Positions 50,871 to 59,820 of a DNA stretch of 64,000 nucleotides are shown in pieces (within the stretch, counting starts at the first letter, position 1; each line of letters begins with the position of its first letter). The notes under the pieces are model-generated. The model did not search any database. It saw only the letters and a program-made list of their open reading frames with translations, and was not told the origin of the DNA. This DNA is from Bacillota bacterium (GTDB lineage Bacteria > Bacillota > Clostridia > Christensenellales > UMGS416). A program made the translations under genes and the position numbers. The stretch spans positions 34,467 through 98,466 of the forward strand of contig JAEEJN010000038.1 of NCBI GenBank assembly GCA_016281935.1, written 5' to 3'.

Positions 50871-51590
50871 ATGAATATCTATCTTGCTTTTACGCTTTTT
50901 TCCGTTATGATCCTCGTCTACTGGATCGTGTCGGAGATTTTTACGATGCTGTTCCGTTTCATGGGGCTCCCGGATGAGAAAGCCCGTTTTCAGGTTATGT
51001 CTCTTCTTACGGGATGCGGTTTCACAACACATGAGAGTGAAATGTTCATTTCATCCCGTTCCCGAAGACGTCTCGTAAGAGTGACAATGCTTTTCGGCTA
51101 TGTTTTCAATGTCACGATCGTATCCGCTTTCGTCAACGTATTTCTCTCCATGAAGATCACGGAGATCGGACACGATCTGGCTGGCATGGTCATTCCCCTC
51201 GTTGCGGCTTCCGTCATCGTTATCTTTATGCGGATCCCTGCCGTAAGGTCCTGGGGAGACCGGTTTATAACGCGGATTGCAGGACGGATCGTACATGAGA
51301 CTGCTGCAAACAGCGTTATGATCCTTGACTACATTGGCGGAGGTACGATCGCCAGTGTAAGCTTGAAACAGGTCCCCGAGGCTTTCCGTGGGATGGATCT
51401 GGAGACGATCGACATGCGCAATCGATTCCATCTTCTGATCATGCTGGTGGAGCGCGGAGGAAATGCAGAAGCAGCGCGCGCTGATACGGTGCTTCTGGAA
51501 GGGGACAAACTGACGGTGTTCGGGGAGTATCCGCGCATCTGTGAAGCTTTTGAAGCACAGGAACGTTTTTCAGATGAGGAAAACTCTTGA
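50871..51590 (+). CDS. Membrane protein with C-terminal TrkA-C (RCK-C) domain
   Basis: 239 residues. Three membrane helices (about 5-27, 65-88, 100-120) are followed by a soluble domain from about 150 with VSLKQVPEAFRGMDLETIDM, HLLIMLVERGGNAEAARADT and VLLEGDKLTVFGEYP, the TrkA-C fold that binds c-di-AMP or nucleotides in ion transport regulators. MGLPDEKARFQVMSLLTGCGF at about 31-52 resembles a pore-loop-like helix, so it may be a small cation channel or a regulator of one. It overlaps the HAD gene by four bases. Confidence 0.78.
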   Translation: MNIYLAFTLFSVMILVYWIVSEIFTMLFRFMGLPDEKARFQVMSLLTGCGFTTHESEMFISSRSRRRLVRVTMLFGYVFNVTIVSAFVNVFLSMKITEIGHDLAGMVIPLVAASVIVIFMRIPAVRSWGDRFITRIAGRIVHETAANSVMILDYIGGGTIASVSLKQVPEAFRGMDLETIDMRNRFHLLIMLVERGGNAEAARADTVLLEGDKLTVFGEYPRICEAFEAQERFSDEENS

Positions 51591-52276
51591 TCCGGGCTGT
51601 ATTGTTTGATGTCTTCGAGACACTCGTCACACACTATCGGACACCTCTGTATTTCAGTGAAGAGATCGCACGGGATCTGGGACTTCCTCTTGAGCAATTC
51701 AGAACACTCTGGAGAGCATCCGAGTCTGATCGCAGCACCGGGCTGCCTCTGGATACCTGCCTTGCTCGGATCCTTTCCTCCTGCGGACGGGATCCGGCCC
51801 CTGACAAGATCCGTAGGATCGTGGATAAACGACTGGAAACGAAACGCCTCTGCTTTGCCTCGATGCGTTCGGATATCCCCGTCATGCTCCGACGGCTGCG
51901 CTCGGGGGGGCTTAAGATCGGGATCGTTTCCAACTGCTTTTCGGAAGAGGTCACAGCGATCAGAGAGAGTATCCTCTCTTCTCTGACGGATGCCATGGCT
52001 CTTTCTTTCGAGGAGGGTGTGGAAAAACCGGATCCAGAACTGTTTCTGCGATGCGCTCACAGACTGGGAGTTACACCGGAAGCCTGTGTATATGTAGGCG
52101 ATGGGGGAAGTAGAGAGCTTCCTGCAGCGGCATCTGTCGGCATGCGGACTTATCAGGCCCTATGGTATTTTGCTGACAGTGGATTGAAACACGGGCCTGT
52201 AGCTCATAATACGATTCCTGCAGAGACCCCGGAGATACTGATGGATCTGGTCTTCGAAGCACTGCTTGACAATTGA
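51587..52276 (+). CDS. HAD-superfamily hydrolase
   Basis: 229 residues, TTG start in a TTGA overlap with the upstream stop, ATGAGGA site. HAD motifs: DVFETLV (second Asp replaced by Glu, as DxFxT allows), VSNC (motif II), KPDPELF (motif III) and VGDGGSRELPAA (motif IV, GDGGS in place of GD(S/D)xxxD). It is phosphatase-like with unknown substrate. Cotranscribed with the TrkA-C protein gene, but no functional link is evident. Confidence 0.85.
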   Translation: MIRAVLFDVFETLVTHYRTPLYFSEEIARDLGLPLEQFRTLWRASESDRSTGLPLDTCLARILSSCGRDPAPDKIRRIVDKRLETKRLCFASMRSDIPVMLRRLRSGGLKIGIVSNCFSEEVTAIRESILSSLTDAMALSFEEGVEKPDPELFLRCAHRLGVTPEACVYVGDGGSRELPAAASVGMRTYQALWYFADSGLKHGPVAHNTIPAETPEILMDLVFEALLDN

Positions 52277-52368
52277 TGCGGGATATCCGAGGGAGATGAC
52301 GGTTTCCCTTGCGTTCCGCGGCAGCTTGTTCTATCATTAGTAATCATATAGCGAAGAAGGAGACCATA

Positions 52369-52422
52369 CCGGAACTTTTTTGGACGTTTTCGCGTCTGTC
52401 CTGATGCACCGGGAAGTTCCGG
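52369..52422 (+). other. Structured leader upstream of the LOG gene
   Basis: Long-range stem CCGGAACTT/AAGTTCCGG enclosing an inner hairpin (GGACG/CGTCTGTCC region). It ends 27 bases before the LOG start and could hide or expose the GAGGAGG site. It may be a cis-regulatory RNA. I do not recognise it as a known riboswitch. Confidence 0.4.
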
Positions 52423-52448
52423 AATAAGTTTTGAATGAGGAGGTTACC

Positions 52449-53030
52449 ATGAGTGGATTGACGATCTGCATGTACGGTGCAGCGAGCAACCGGATCGATC
52501 CTAAATATGTGGATGCTGTCGAGGCTTTTGGCCGTGAGATCGCTCTCAAAGGCTACCGTCTGATTTATGGCGGAGGCAGCAGCGGCCTAATGGGAGCCTG
52601 TGCCAGGGGAGTCATCTCTGAAGGCGGTACCGTAATCGGCGTGACTCCGCATTTCCTGCATGTCATGGAGCCCGTTTTTGAGGAGTGCACTGAAACTATC
52701 CGAACTGAATCGATGGCCATGCGCAAACAGGTCATGGAAGAAAATGCTGACGCCTTCGTCATCGTTCCCGGAGGCATCGGCACCTACGATGAGTTTTTCC
52801 AGACACTTACTCTGAAAGATCTGGGGCGACACCATAAGCCTATCGTCCTGTATAACATCGATGGCTATTTCCAGCCTACGATCGACCTTATCCGTACGGG
52901 AATCGAGGAAGGCTTCATCAATGGCCACGTTGCTTTGGCTTTTTCGGTCGCGAACAGTCTGGAAGACGTGTTTCGACAGATCGAGGAGGAAATTGCGCAG
53001 GCTTCGGAAACAGAAGAGACAGAAGCATAA
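52449..53030 (+). CDS. LOG-family nucleotide-binding protein (cytokinin riboside phosphoribohydrolase type)
   Basis: 193 residues from the ATG after GAGGAGGTTACC. Rossmann-like LOG family: CMYGAASNRIDPKYVDAVEA, RLIYGGGSSGLMGACARGV, ESMAMRKQVMEENADAFVIV and the signature PGGIGTYDEFFQTLTLKDLG. LOG enzymes split ribose-5-phosphate from AMP or modified AMP; in bacteria the role is often nucleotide salvage. A terminator follows, and the next gene faces it tail to tail. Confidence 0.92.
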   Translation: MSGLTICMYGAASNRIDPKYVDAVEAFGREIALKGYRLIYGGGSSGLMGACARGVISEGGTVIGVTPHFLHVMEPVFEECTETIRTESMAMRKQVMEENADAFVIVPGGIGTYDEFFQTLTLKDLGRHHKPIVLYNIDGYFQPTIDLIRTGIEEGFINGHVALAFSVANSLEDVFRQIEEEIAQASETEETEA

Positions 53031-53045
53031 AGCATAAATATAAAC

Positions 53046-53080
53046 AGCGGCGGGGTGCAGCCCTGCCGCTTGTTTTGTTT
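53046..53080 (+). terminator. Terminator after the LOG gene
   Basis: AGCGGCGGGG/CCCTGCCGCT stem (one G-T pair), then TTGTTTTGTTT. Confidence 0.85.
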
Positions 53081-53088
53081 ATCTGCCT

Positions 53089-53892
53089 TCAGATCATCTG
53101 TTCCTTTCTCATTTGTTTCCAGACAATTGCCGCTCCAACAGCAGCCAAAAGCGCGGTCAATGCAATCACTGATTCGGTTACTGCAAGATGGACTCCGAAG
53201 GAGGACAGAAGAGAGACCGCTATGTCTGCTGCCGCATGGATCAGAAAAGCAAGAGGGAAGAGCCACAGTTTCTTCAGGTTTCCTGCCGAACGCCACACAT
53301 AGACCGATAAGGCCAGATGGAGTACAACAGCGGAGATCCTTTCAAGACCGCCCGCGAGGAACTGCCAGGAAGGTGTTTCCACAAGAGCCCTTGTAGCTGC
53401 TGTCAATGTACCGGCTGCATCTGCCGGGATCAGGGATGTCAGAGTGTCCGCCAGTCCCAGATTGATGAGGATAGAATAGAGGATATTGTTCATCATGGCA
53501 TTCCCCAGGATCGCGACAGCCTCGAAACCTCCGTGACCGGCACCGTACATAAGCGCATTTATGTCTTTGGAAAGATATCGCCTGAGGACAGTTTTCATTG
53601 CAAGGAAACGACCCGACTCTTCAAATAGGCCTGCCATGATGCCGCCATATAGAGCCAGACTCCAGGGATTACTCCGTATTCTCGTTCCCAGTGATGATTC
53701 CAGGATAATCTGATGTATGAGCGCTTCAAGAGTCAGGGCAAACAGAAACATGACGGCGCATCCGATGAAAAAAGGGAGAACGTCTGCTTTTTTTCTGAGC
53801 CTCAGCCAGAGAAACAAACCTACGGGGATGGCCAATGCAATGAGACATGACAGGATCATGCAGATGATTGATAAGACAGGCACCTTGTCCAT
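53089..53892 (-). CDS. YhfC-family intramembrane metalloprotease-like protein
   Basis: 267 residues, about seven or eight helices. Conserved acidic/His positions for the family are seen: LFEESGRFLAMK (about 88-99), MYGAGHGGFEAV (about 114-125), VVLHLALSVYVWR (about 188-200) and LIHAAADI (about 214-221). These are the presumed zinc site in the YhfC group, which is distantly related to PrsW-like proteins. The start at 53892 has AAAGGAG; an ATG seven codons upstream precedes that site. Substrate unknown. Transcribed against the LOG gene. Confidence 0.82.
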   Translation of the reverse strand: MDKVPVLSIICMILSCLIALAIPVGLFLWLRLRKKADVLPFFIGCAVMFLFALTLEALIHQIILESSLGTRIRSNPWSLALYGGIMAGLFEESGRFLAMKTVLRRYLSKDINALMYGAGHGGFEAVAILGNAMMNNILYSILINLGLADTLTSLIPADAAGTLTAATRALVETPSWQFLAGGLERISAVVLHLALSVYVWRSAGNLKKLWLFPLAFLIHAAADIAVSLLSSFGVHLAVTESVIALTALLAAVGAAIVWKQMRKEQMI

Positions 53893-54093
53893 GATGACTC
53901 CTTTCCGGATCAAGAGAGCATCCTTGTGCGTATGACAGTTCTGAATGTTTTATCTTCAATGATATTATACAGAAATAGAGAAACATAATCCACCGATTGA
54001 TTATGAAAAGGAAGTGTTCGTGCATGTCCCGCAGATGAAAACTCAGCCTGACTGTGATACAATGTGTCTGTATACAAAGAAGGAGGAACGACA

Positions 54094-55323
54094 ATGAAAA
54101 AAGAACAGATGGAACAGATCCTGCGGGAGACAGCTTATGTCCGTACGAGCGGTACTCCTGAAGAACTCCACTGCGCAGAAACGATCATGGATGTCTGCCG
54201 AAGCTGGGGACTCGATCCTCATCTGGAGACGTTCCCTGTAGCAATGAGCCACATCTTTGAAGCACACCTGTATGCCGATGGAAGGGAAGTCCCCTGCAAA
54301 GGATTTAAGCTGAGCGGGAACGCGGATCTCGAAGCGCCGCTCGTCTATCTTCCGTCAACGGATCCTGCATCCCTGACAAAAGTAAAGGGATGTATCGTGC
54401 TTGTGGACACGGGCATGAGTTACTGGGTCTATCATGACCTCCTGGAAGCAGGTGCCGCAGGTTTCATTACCTACGACGGCAATGTGAATTATCCGGACGA
54501 TGACATCGATCAGAAGGAACTGCGGCCTTATGTGAGTCTGGGCCATCTCATCCCCGGCGTGAATGTGAATGCTAAAACCGCAAGAGCCCTCGTAGCCGAA
54601 GGAGTGAAGAATGTCCGCATTGTTCTGCGTCAGGCAGAATACCGCGGCGAGTCTCGCAACGTAGTTCTGGATCTTCCGGGAGAGACGGACGAATGGATTG
54701 TCTTCACTGCTCATTATGATTCCGTTCCTTTGTCGGTAGGTACTTATGACAATATGACAGGCAGCGTCGGCCTCCTGGCAATCGCAGATGAGTTCCGTAA
54801 ACAGCCTCACAGGCTCGGACTGCGATTCGTATGGTGCGGTTCGGAAGAGCGCGGTCTTCTGGGATCGAAGGCATATGTCGCCGCTCATGAGGATGAATGG
54901 GACCGTTTCCTCCTGAATATCAATCTGGACATGATCGGGTCTGCTATGGGCCGCTTCATCGCTGTATGTTCCGCAGAGGAGAAACTTGTTCACTATATCG
55001 AGTATCTCGGAATGGAAAAGGGTTTCCCGGTCTCGGCAAGGACCGGAGTCTATTCCAGCGATTCCACACCTTTCGCTGACAAGGGGATCCCTGCACTGTC
55101 ATTTGCCCGGCTGACAGGTCCTGCAACGGGAACGATCCACAACCGTTATGATACGATCGACATCCTGAAAATGGAAAGGATGGAAGAGGATGCCGCCTTC
55201 ATCTGTGCTTTTACGGAGCGTATGGCGAACGCAGCTTTCATGCCTGTATCCAGGGAGATCCCACAGGATGTACATGACAAACTCGACGTTTATCTTTCCC
55301 GCAAGCGGGACGATAAGAAATAA
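54094..55323 (+). CDS. M28-family zinc aminopeptidase
   Basis: 409 residues, start at MKKEQM after AGAAGGAGG. A PA-type insert lies at about 65-170, and the peptidase core has TAHYDSVPLSVGTYDNMTGS (first metal His/Asp, about 215), CGSEERGLLGSKAYVA (general base Glu and metal Glu, about 259), NLDMIGSAM (about 282) and HNRYDTIDIL (last metal His, about 358). No signal peptide, so it works on cytoplasmic peptides. A TACAAT -10 with TGA before it (54058-54063) lies 30 bases upstream. It is followed after 12 bases by an M32 carboxypeptidase, so the two probably degrade peptides together. Confidence 0.92.
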   Translation: MKKEQMEQILRETAYVRTSGTPEELHCAETIMDVCRSWGLDPHLETFPVAMSHIFEAHLYADGREVPCKGFKLSGNADLEAPLVYLPSTDPASLTKVKGCIVLVDTGMSYWVYHDLLEAGAAGFITYDGNVNYPDDDIDQKELRPYVSLGHLIPGVNVNAKTARALVAEGVKNVRIVLRQAEYRGESRNVVLDLPGETDEWIVFTAHYDSVPLSVGTYDNMTGSVGLLAIADEFRKQPHRLGLRFVWCGSEERGLLGSKAYVAAHEDEWDRFLLNINLDMIGSAMGRFIAVCSAEEKLVHYIEYLGMEKGFPVSARTGVYSSDSTPFADKGIPALSFARLTGPATGTIHNRYDTIDILKMERMEEDAAFICAFTERMANAAFMPVSREIPQDVHDKLDVYLSRKRDDKK

Positions 55324-55335
55324 GGAGGCGAACAC

Positions 55336-56835
55336 ATGACAATCGAACAAGCCAAGAATGAACTCGCCAGGCTCCAGGTGCAGATGTATGCCTACCGCTA
55401 TGCTCTGAGCCAGATCTCTCTTGATGCAGCGACCGTCGGCCCCAAAGACACAGTGGAAGGACGGGGCGTAGCACTGTCCGTTCTTGCCGGCGCCTTGTAT
55501 GATATCTCGATGAAGGATGAGACAATCTCACTTCTGGAATCCCTCAGGGAAAAGAGCGACGAACTGAACGAACTGGAAAAAAAGGAAGTTGAGGAACTCC
55601 TTCGGAGTCACGATGAACTGTCCAAGATCCCCCGAGAGGATTATCTTGCCTATCGGGCGCTCCTGAATGAAGCAGATGCCGTATGGCACAAAGCCAAACT
55701 AGAAGATGATTTTGAAGCTTTCCTGCCTTGCTTGGAAAAGATCGTAGACTTCAACAGGAAAATGGCAGCATGGATTCATCCGGATAAAGCTCCCTATGAT
55801 GTGCTGCTGGACCGCTATGAGCGCGGCCTTACGATGGAGAAAGCGGACGCGTTCTTCGAAGCAGTGAGGAAGAGCGTAGTTCCGCTCCTCGCAGCTGTTA
55901 CTGCAGCGCCTCAGGTCGATGATTCTTTCCTTCACCAGAACTTCCCTGTGGAAAAGCAGCGGATCCTGTCCGACAGGCTGATGGAGATGCAGCATATTGA
56001 CCGCGGTCACTGCGTGATCGGTGAGACGGAGCATCCCTTCACATCCGGCTTCAATCATGCGGATGTCCGTATCACGACTCATTACTATGAGGACAATTTC
56101 TCCGACTCCATGTATTCCGTGATCCATGAAGGCGGTCATGCTCTCTATGAACTGGGTATCGATCCTGCTTTGGACTACACGGTCCTCGGAGGCGGAGTCT
56201 CCATGGGTATCCATGAGAGCCAGTCCCGTCTGTTTGAGAACATCATCGGAAGAAGCCGCGGATACGTGAAGAATCTTCTTCCCATCCTGCAGGAGATTTT
56301 CCCGGATCAGATGAAGGGCGTTACTGCGGAAGCGCTGTATAAAGCACTGAACAAGGTTGAGCCGTCTCTCATCCGTACGCAGGCGGACGAACTGACCTAC
56401 TCGCTTCACATCATGGTGCGATATGAGATCGAGAAGCGTCTGATCGACGGTACCCTGGAATGCAAAGACGTACCGGAGGAGTGGAACCGTCTCTATAAGG
56501 AGTATCTGGGGATCGACGTTCCCAACGACAAGGAGGGCTGTCTGCAGGATACTCACTGGTCGGGCGGCATGATCGGTTACTTCCCGTCTTATGCTCTTGG
56601 TTCTGCATACGGCGCACAGATGGTGGAGAAGATGAAGGAAGACTTCGATTTCGATGCGTGCCTGGATCAAGGTGATCTTTTGCCCATCATTGCCTGGCTG
56701 AAGGAGAAGATCCACCGTTATGGTTCCTCGAAAGATCCTTCCTGGATCCTCGATAACTGTCTGCAGGCTGAATTCGATCCTTCATGCTATACCCGGTATC
56801 TGGAAAAGAAATACTCTGATATCTACGGCCTGTAA
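55336..56835 (+). CDS. M32-family carboxypeptidase
   Basis: 499 residues, all-helical Taq/Pfu carboxypeptidase family. The zinc motif HEGGHALYELG (HExxH, about residue 268) is followed by the glutamate ligand in GIHESQSRLFENIIGRS (about 297). DVRITTHYYEDNFSDSMYSV and LRTQADELTYSLH-like RTQADELTYSLHIM are family signatures. It removes C-terminal residues from peptides in a metal-dependent way in the cytoplasm. A GGAGG site precedes the ATG. Ends before a G/C hairpin. Confidence 0.95.
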   Translation: MTIEQAKNELARLQVQMYAYRYALSQISLDAATVGPKDTVEGRGVALSVLAGALYDISMKDETISLLESLREKSDELNELEKKEVEELLRSHDELSKIPREDYLAYRALLNEADAVWHKAKLEDDFEAFLPCLEKIVDFNRKMAAWIHPDKAPYDVLLDRYERGLTMEKADAFFEAVRKSVVPLLAAVTAAPQVDDSFLHQNFPVEKQRILSDRLMEMQHIDRGHCVIGETEHPFTSGFNHADVRITTHYYEDNFSDSMYSVIHEGGHALYELGIDPALDYTVLGGGVSMGIHESQSRLFENIIGRSRGYVKNLLPILQEIFPDQMKGVTAEALYKALNKVEPSLIRTQADELTYSLHIMVRYEIEKRLIDGTLECKDVPEEWNRLYKEYLGIDVPNDKEGCLQDTHWSGGMIGYFPSYALGSAYGAQMVEKMKEDFDFDACLDQGDLLPIIAWLKEKIHRYGSSKDPSWILDNCLQAEFDPSCYTRYLEKKYSDIYGL

Positions 56836-56861
56836 CAGCAAAAAGAATGCAAATTTCCCGG

Positions 56862-56901
56862 CTTCCCCCCCTTGCAACGGGGGGAAGCTGTGTGTTATAA
56901 T
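56862..56901 (+). promoter_or_regulatory. GC-rich hairpin overlapping the rpsB promoter
   Basis: GCTTCCCCCC/GGGGGGAAGC (56862-56889) with an 8-base loop ends the M32 gene. TTGCAA (56872-56877) in its loop, an 18-bp spacer and TATAAT (56896-56901) with TGT before it form the rpsB promoter. Confidence 0.7.
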
Positions 56902-56908
56902 TTTCAAG

Positions 56909-56964
56909 ACTACGCACTTCGGCGTGCGATCCGGGCGGTGCCCCGTAGGGTGCCCGGTTCTTTT
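56909..56964 (+). promoter_or_regulatory. rpsB leader with attenuator-like hairpin
   Basis: CGCAC/GTGCG hairpin, then a strong stem CCGGGC...GCCCGG with an inner GCCC/GGG (56931-56957) followed by TTCTTTT. This is a terminator shape inside the 5' untranslated region of rpsB, about 45 bases before the start. It suggests attenuation, possibly by ribosomal protein S2 as in other bacteria; S2 control is inference. Confidence 0.6.
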
Positions 56965-57006
56965 CATGTCCGGAGGAGGTCCAACAAATTTTTTAGGAGG
57001 CTATCT

Positions 57007-57792
57007 ATGGCTATCATCTCCATGAAACAGCTGCTGGAAGCCGGTGTCCATTTCGGTCATCAGACCCGCCGCTGGAACCCCAAAATGAAACCCTACATCT
57101 TTACCCAGAGGAATGGGATATTCATCATTGACTTGCAAAAAACTGTTCGCAAGGTTGATGAAGCGTACAATTATGTGCGTGATTTGGCCGCAAATGGCGG
57201 AAATATCCTCTTCGTAGGCACGAAAAAGCAGGCAGCTGAGTCCATCGCTTTCGAAGCGAAGCGCTGCGGCATGTACTACATCGATCAGCGTTGGCTGGGC
57301 GGCACGCTCACCAACTTCAACACGATCCGCGGCCGTATTGCTTATCTGAAGAGCCTGTATGAGATGGAAGAAAACGGCACTTTCGAGCAGCTCCCCAAAA
57401 AGGAAGTCGTCAAGCTCCTGGCCGAGCGTGAGAAGCTCGAAAAGAACCTCGGCGGCATCAAGAACATGACCCGCCTGCCCGACGCCATCTTTGTCGTCGA
57501 TCCCCGTAAGGAACACATCGCTGTGGCTGAAGCCCATAAGCTCGGTATCCCGATCGTCGGCATCGTCGATACGAACTGCGATCCTGATGAGATTGATTAC
57601 ATCATCCCCGGCAATGATGACGCTATCCGCGCCGTCAAGCTGATCCTGTCCGCCATGTCCAGCGCCGTGCTGGAAGGCCGTCAGGGCGAATCCTTCGACC
57701 AGGATGCTGCTGAAGCTGCCGTGGCTGAAGAAGCCGAAGCCGAGCAGACCGAGGAAGAGGGAACGGAAGAACCCGCTGAAGACGAAGAATAA
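57007..57792 (+). CDS. rpsB: 30S ribosomal protein S2
   Basis: 261 residues from [20 protein letters not shown] after a TTAGGAGG site. Signatures: [74 protein letters not shown]. The C-terminus has an acidic tail of about 30 residues ([18 protein letters not shown]), seen in many Clostridia. It starts the rpsB-tsf operon. Longer upstream frames through the leader are not used. Confidence 0.98.
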   Translation: MAIISMKQLLEAGVHFGHQTRRWNPKMKPYIFTQRNGIFIIDLQKTVRKVDEAYNYVRDLAANGGNILFVGTKKQAAESIAFEAKRCGMYYIDQRWLGGTLTNFNTIRGRIAYLKSLYEMEENGTFEQLPKKEVVKLLAEREKLEKNLGGIKNMTRLPDAIFVVDPRKEHIAVAEAHKLGIPIVGIVDTNCDPDEIDYIIPGNDDAIRAVKLILSAMSSAVLEGRQGESFDQDAAEAAVAEEAEAEQTEEEGTEEPAEDEE

Positions 57793-57811
57793 TCGATAGG
57801 GAGGACAAGAG

Positions 57812-58459
57812 ATGTTTACTGCTAAAGACGTTATGGCCCTGCGTGAACGTACCGGCTGCGGCATGATGGACTGCAAAAAAGCGCTCGTCGAGACCGACGG
57901 CGATATGGATAAGGCTGTAGAGTTCCTGCGTGAAAAGGGACTGGCTGCTGCCGCTAAGAAGGCGAGCCGTATCGCTGCCGAAGGCATCGTCGAGAGCTAT
58001 ATCCACATGGGCGGAAAGATCGGCGTCCTCGTGGAAGTCAACTGCGAGACTGACTTTGTGGCCAAGACCGATCAGTTCCACGCTTTCGTGAAGGACGTGG
58101 CTATGCAGATCGCTGCCGCGAACCCCACCTATGTCTCCTCTGAAGAAGTCCCCGAAGATGTGATCGAGCATGAGCGTTCCATCCTGCGTGCGCAGGCTCT
58201 GAACGAGGGCAAGCCCGAGAAGATCGTGGAGCGCATGGTAGACGGCCGCATCAAGAAGTTCTTCTCCGAGAACTGCCTGCTGGATCAGCCCTTCGTCAAG
58301 GACGGCGACAAGACCGTGCAGCAGTACCTGAACGAGCAGATCGCCACCATCGGCGAAAAGATCTCCATCCGCCGCTTCGTCCGTTATCAGATGGGCGAAG
58401 GCCTGGAAAAGCGCCAGGATGACTTCGTAGCCGAAGTCATGGGCCAGATGAAGAAATAA
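57812..58459 (+). CDS. tsf: Elongation factor Ts
   Basis: Nucleotide exchange factor for EF-Tu, 215 residues, the short form. The N-terminal UBA-like domain has [18 protein letters not shown], followed by [12 protein letters not shown] and the core [19 protein letters not shown]. It is shorter than the about 290 residues of B. subtilis EF-Ts because part of the core is reduced, as in several other lineages. A GGGAGG site lies 19 bases after rpsB. A terminator follows. Confidence 0.97.
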   Translation: MFTAKDVMALRERTGCGMMDCKKALVETDGDMDKAVEFLREKGLAAAAKKASRIAAEGIVESYIHMGGKIGVLVEVNCETDFVAKTDQFHAFVKDVAMQIAAANPTYVSSEEVPEDVIEHERSILRAQALNEGKPEKIVERMVDGRIKKFFSENCLLDQPFVKDGDKTVQQYLNEQIATIGEKISIRRFVRYQMGEGLEKRQDDFVAEVMGQMKK

Positions 58460-58475
58460 GCCCGAACAATACGCA

Positions 58476-58511
58476 GCCCACGGATTCCGAAAGAGTCTGT
58501 GGGCTTCTTTT
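58476..58511 (+). terminator. Terminator after tsf
   Basis: GCCCACGGATTC/GAGTCTGTGGGC (one G-T pair), then TTCTTTT. Confidence 0.9.
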
Positions 58512-58533
58512 ACAAAAAACAAGGAGGAAACGG

Positions 58534-59721
58534 ATGCATAAAGAAGTCAAAGGCAACGTGACCTGGGTAGGACATGTGGACTGGGAACTGGAAACTTTCC
58601 ACGGCGACGAGCTGTCCACAACCCACGGATCCAGCCAGAATGCCTATCTGATTCGGGAGGGCAAGAATGTCCTGATCGACACGATCTGGACGCCTCATCG
58701 CTTCGATTTCGTTGAGAATCTGAAAAAGGAGATCGAACTGGACAAGATCGACTTCATTGTGGCAAACCACGGAGAATGCGACCATTCCGGTTCGCTGACC
58801 GCCCTCATGGACGAGATCCCCGGTACGCCTATCTACTGCACGGCTGCTGCCGTCAAGAGCATCGAGGGACAATACGGCAAACGAGGATGGAACTTCAAAG
58901 TCGTAAAGACGGGCGACAGGGTCGATATCGGCAATGGCAAGGAGCTCGTTTTCATCGAGATGAAGATGCTCCACTGGCCCGATTCCATGGCGACTTATAT
59001 GACGGGAGACAACATTCTCTTCTCCATGGACGCCTTCGGACAGCACTATGCCTGCGAGGAACTGTTCAACGACCGCGCAGATCAGGCCGTACTCGAAGCG
59101 GAGGCCCTGAAATACTATGTGAACATACTGAATCCCTTCTCCATGATGGTCGCCCGCAAACTCGATGAGCTCTCGGGCATGGGGCTGGACATCGACATGA
59201 TCGCTCCTTCCCATGGCGTCATCTGGCGTCAGGATCCCATGCAGATCGTGAAAAAGTATGCAGCCTGGTCTCATGACTATCAGGAAGACCAGGTGACAGT
59301 CATCTACGACACGATGTGGGAAGGAACTGCGAAGATTGCTCACGCGGTCGCCCAGGAGATCTCCCGGCAGAGCCCCGACACCGTCGTCAAGGTCCTGCAT
59401 ATCGCCAAGAACGACAAGAACGACATCATGACGGAGATCTTCCGTTCCCGAGCGGTCGCCTTCGGTTCTCCTACCGTTCTGAATTCGATCCTTTCTTCTG
59501 TGAGCGGCCTTTTGGACTTCGCAAAACAGCTCAAGTTCCGCGGCAAGAAAGCCTGCGCTTTCGGCTGCTACGGATGGAGCGGGGAAGGCGTCAAGATCAT
59601 GCAGGGCAAACTGGCCGAGGCCGGCTTCACCGTGACGGAATCCTCTGTACGATCCATGTGGAATCCCGAAGAAGCGGACTTCGCAGCTGTCGCTCCCATG
59701 GTGGAAGAACTCCTTGCCTGA
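58534..59721 (+). CDS. Flavodiiron protein (FprA family, A-type flavoprotein)
   Basis: 395 residues: metallo-beta-lactamase-like diiron domain (1-250) plus flavodoxin domain (about 250-395). Diiron ligands: HGECDHSG (HxExDH, about 80-85), LHWPDSM (about 148), MDAFGQHYA (about 166) and APSHGVIWR (about 227). Flavin-binding loops: IYDTMWEGTAKIA (about 258) and GCYGWSGEG. The protein reduces oxygen or nitric oxide and protects anaerobes. An AAGGAGG site precedes the ATG. It sits between tsf and pyrH, interrupting the usual order, with terminators on both sides, so it is its own unit. Confidence 0.95.
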   Translation: MHKEVKGNVTWVGHVDWELETFHGDELSTTHGSSQNAYLIREGKNVLIDTIWTPHRFDFVENLKKEIELDKIDFIVANHGECDHSGSLTALMDEIPGTPIYCTAAAVKSIEGQYGKRGWNFKVVKTGDRVDIGNGKELVFIEMKMLHWPDSMATYMTGDNILFSMDAFGQHYACEELFNDRADQAVLEAEALKYYVNILNPFSMMVARKLDELSGMGLDIDMIAPSHGVIWRQDPMQIVKKYAAWSHDYQEDQVTVIYDTMWEGTAKIAHAVAQEISRQSPDTVVKVLHIAKNDKNDIMTEIFRSRAVAFGSPTVLNSILSSVSGLLDFAKQLKFRGKKACAFGCYGWSGEGVKIMQGKLAEAGFTVTESSVRSMWNPEEADFAAVAPMVEELLA

Positions 59722-59732
59722 CAGTATTTGTT

Positions 59733-59763
59733 CCCGGCGGCCACGTGCCGCCGGGTTTTCTTT
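59733..59763 (+). terminator. Terminator after the flavodiiron gene
   Basis: CCCGGCGGC/GCCGCCGGG stem, 5-base loop, then TTTTCTTT. Confidence 0.9.
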
Positions 59764-59767
59764 GCGC

Positions 59768-59796
59768 TTGCCCAACGCAGATATCTCTGCTATAAT
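59768..59796 (+). promoter_or_regulatory. Promoter of pyrH-frr
   Basis: TTGCCC (59768-59773), 17-bp spacer, TATAAT (59791-59796); 25 bases before the pyrH start. Confidence 0.8.
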
Positions 59797-59820
59797 TGAG
59801 AAAAAACCGAGGAGCGAACC

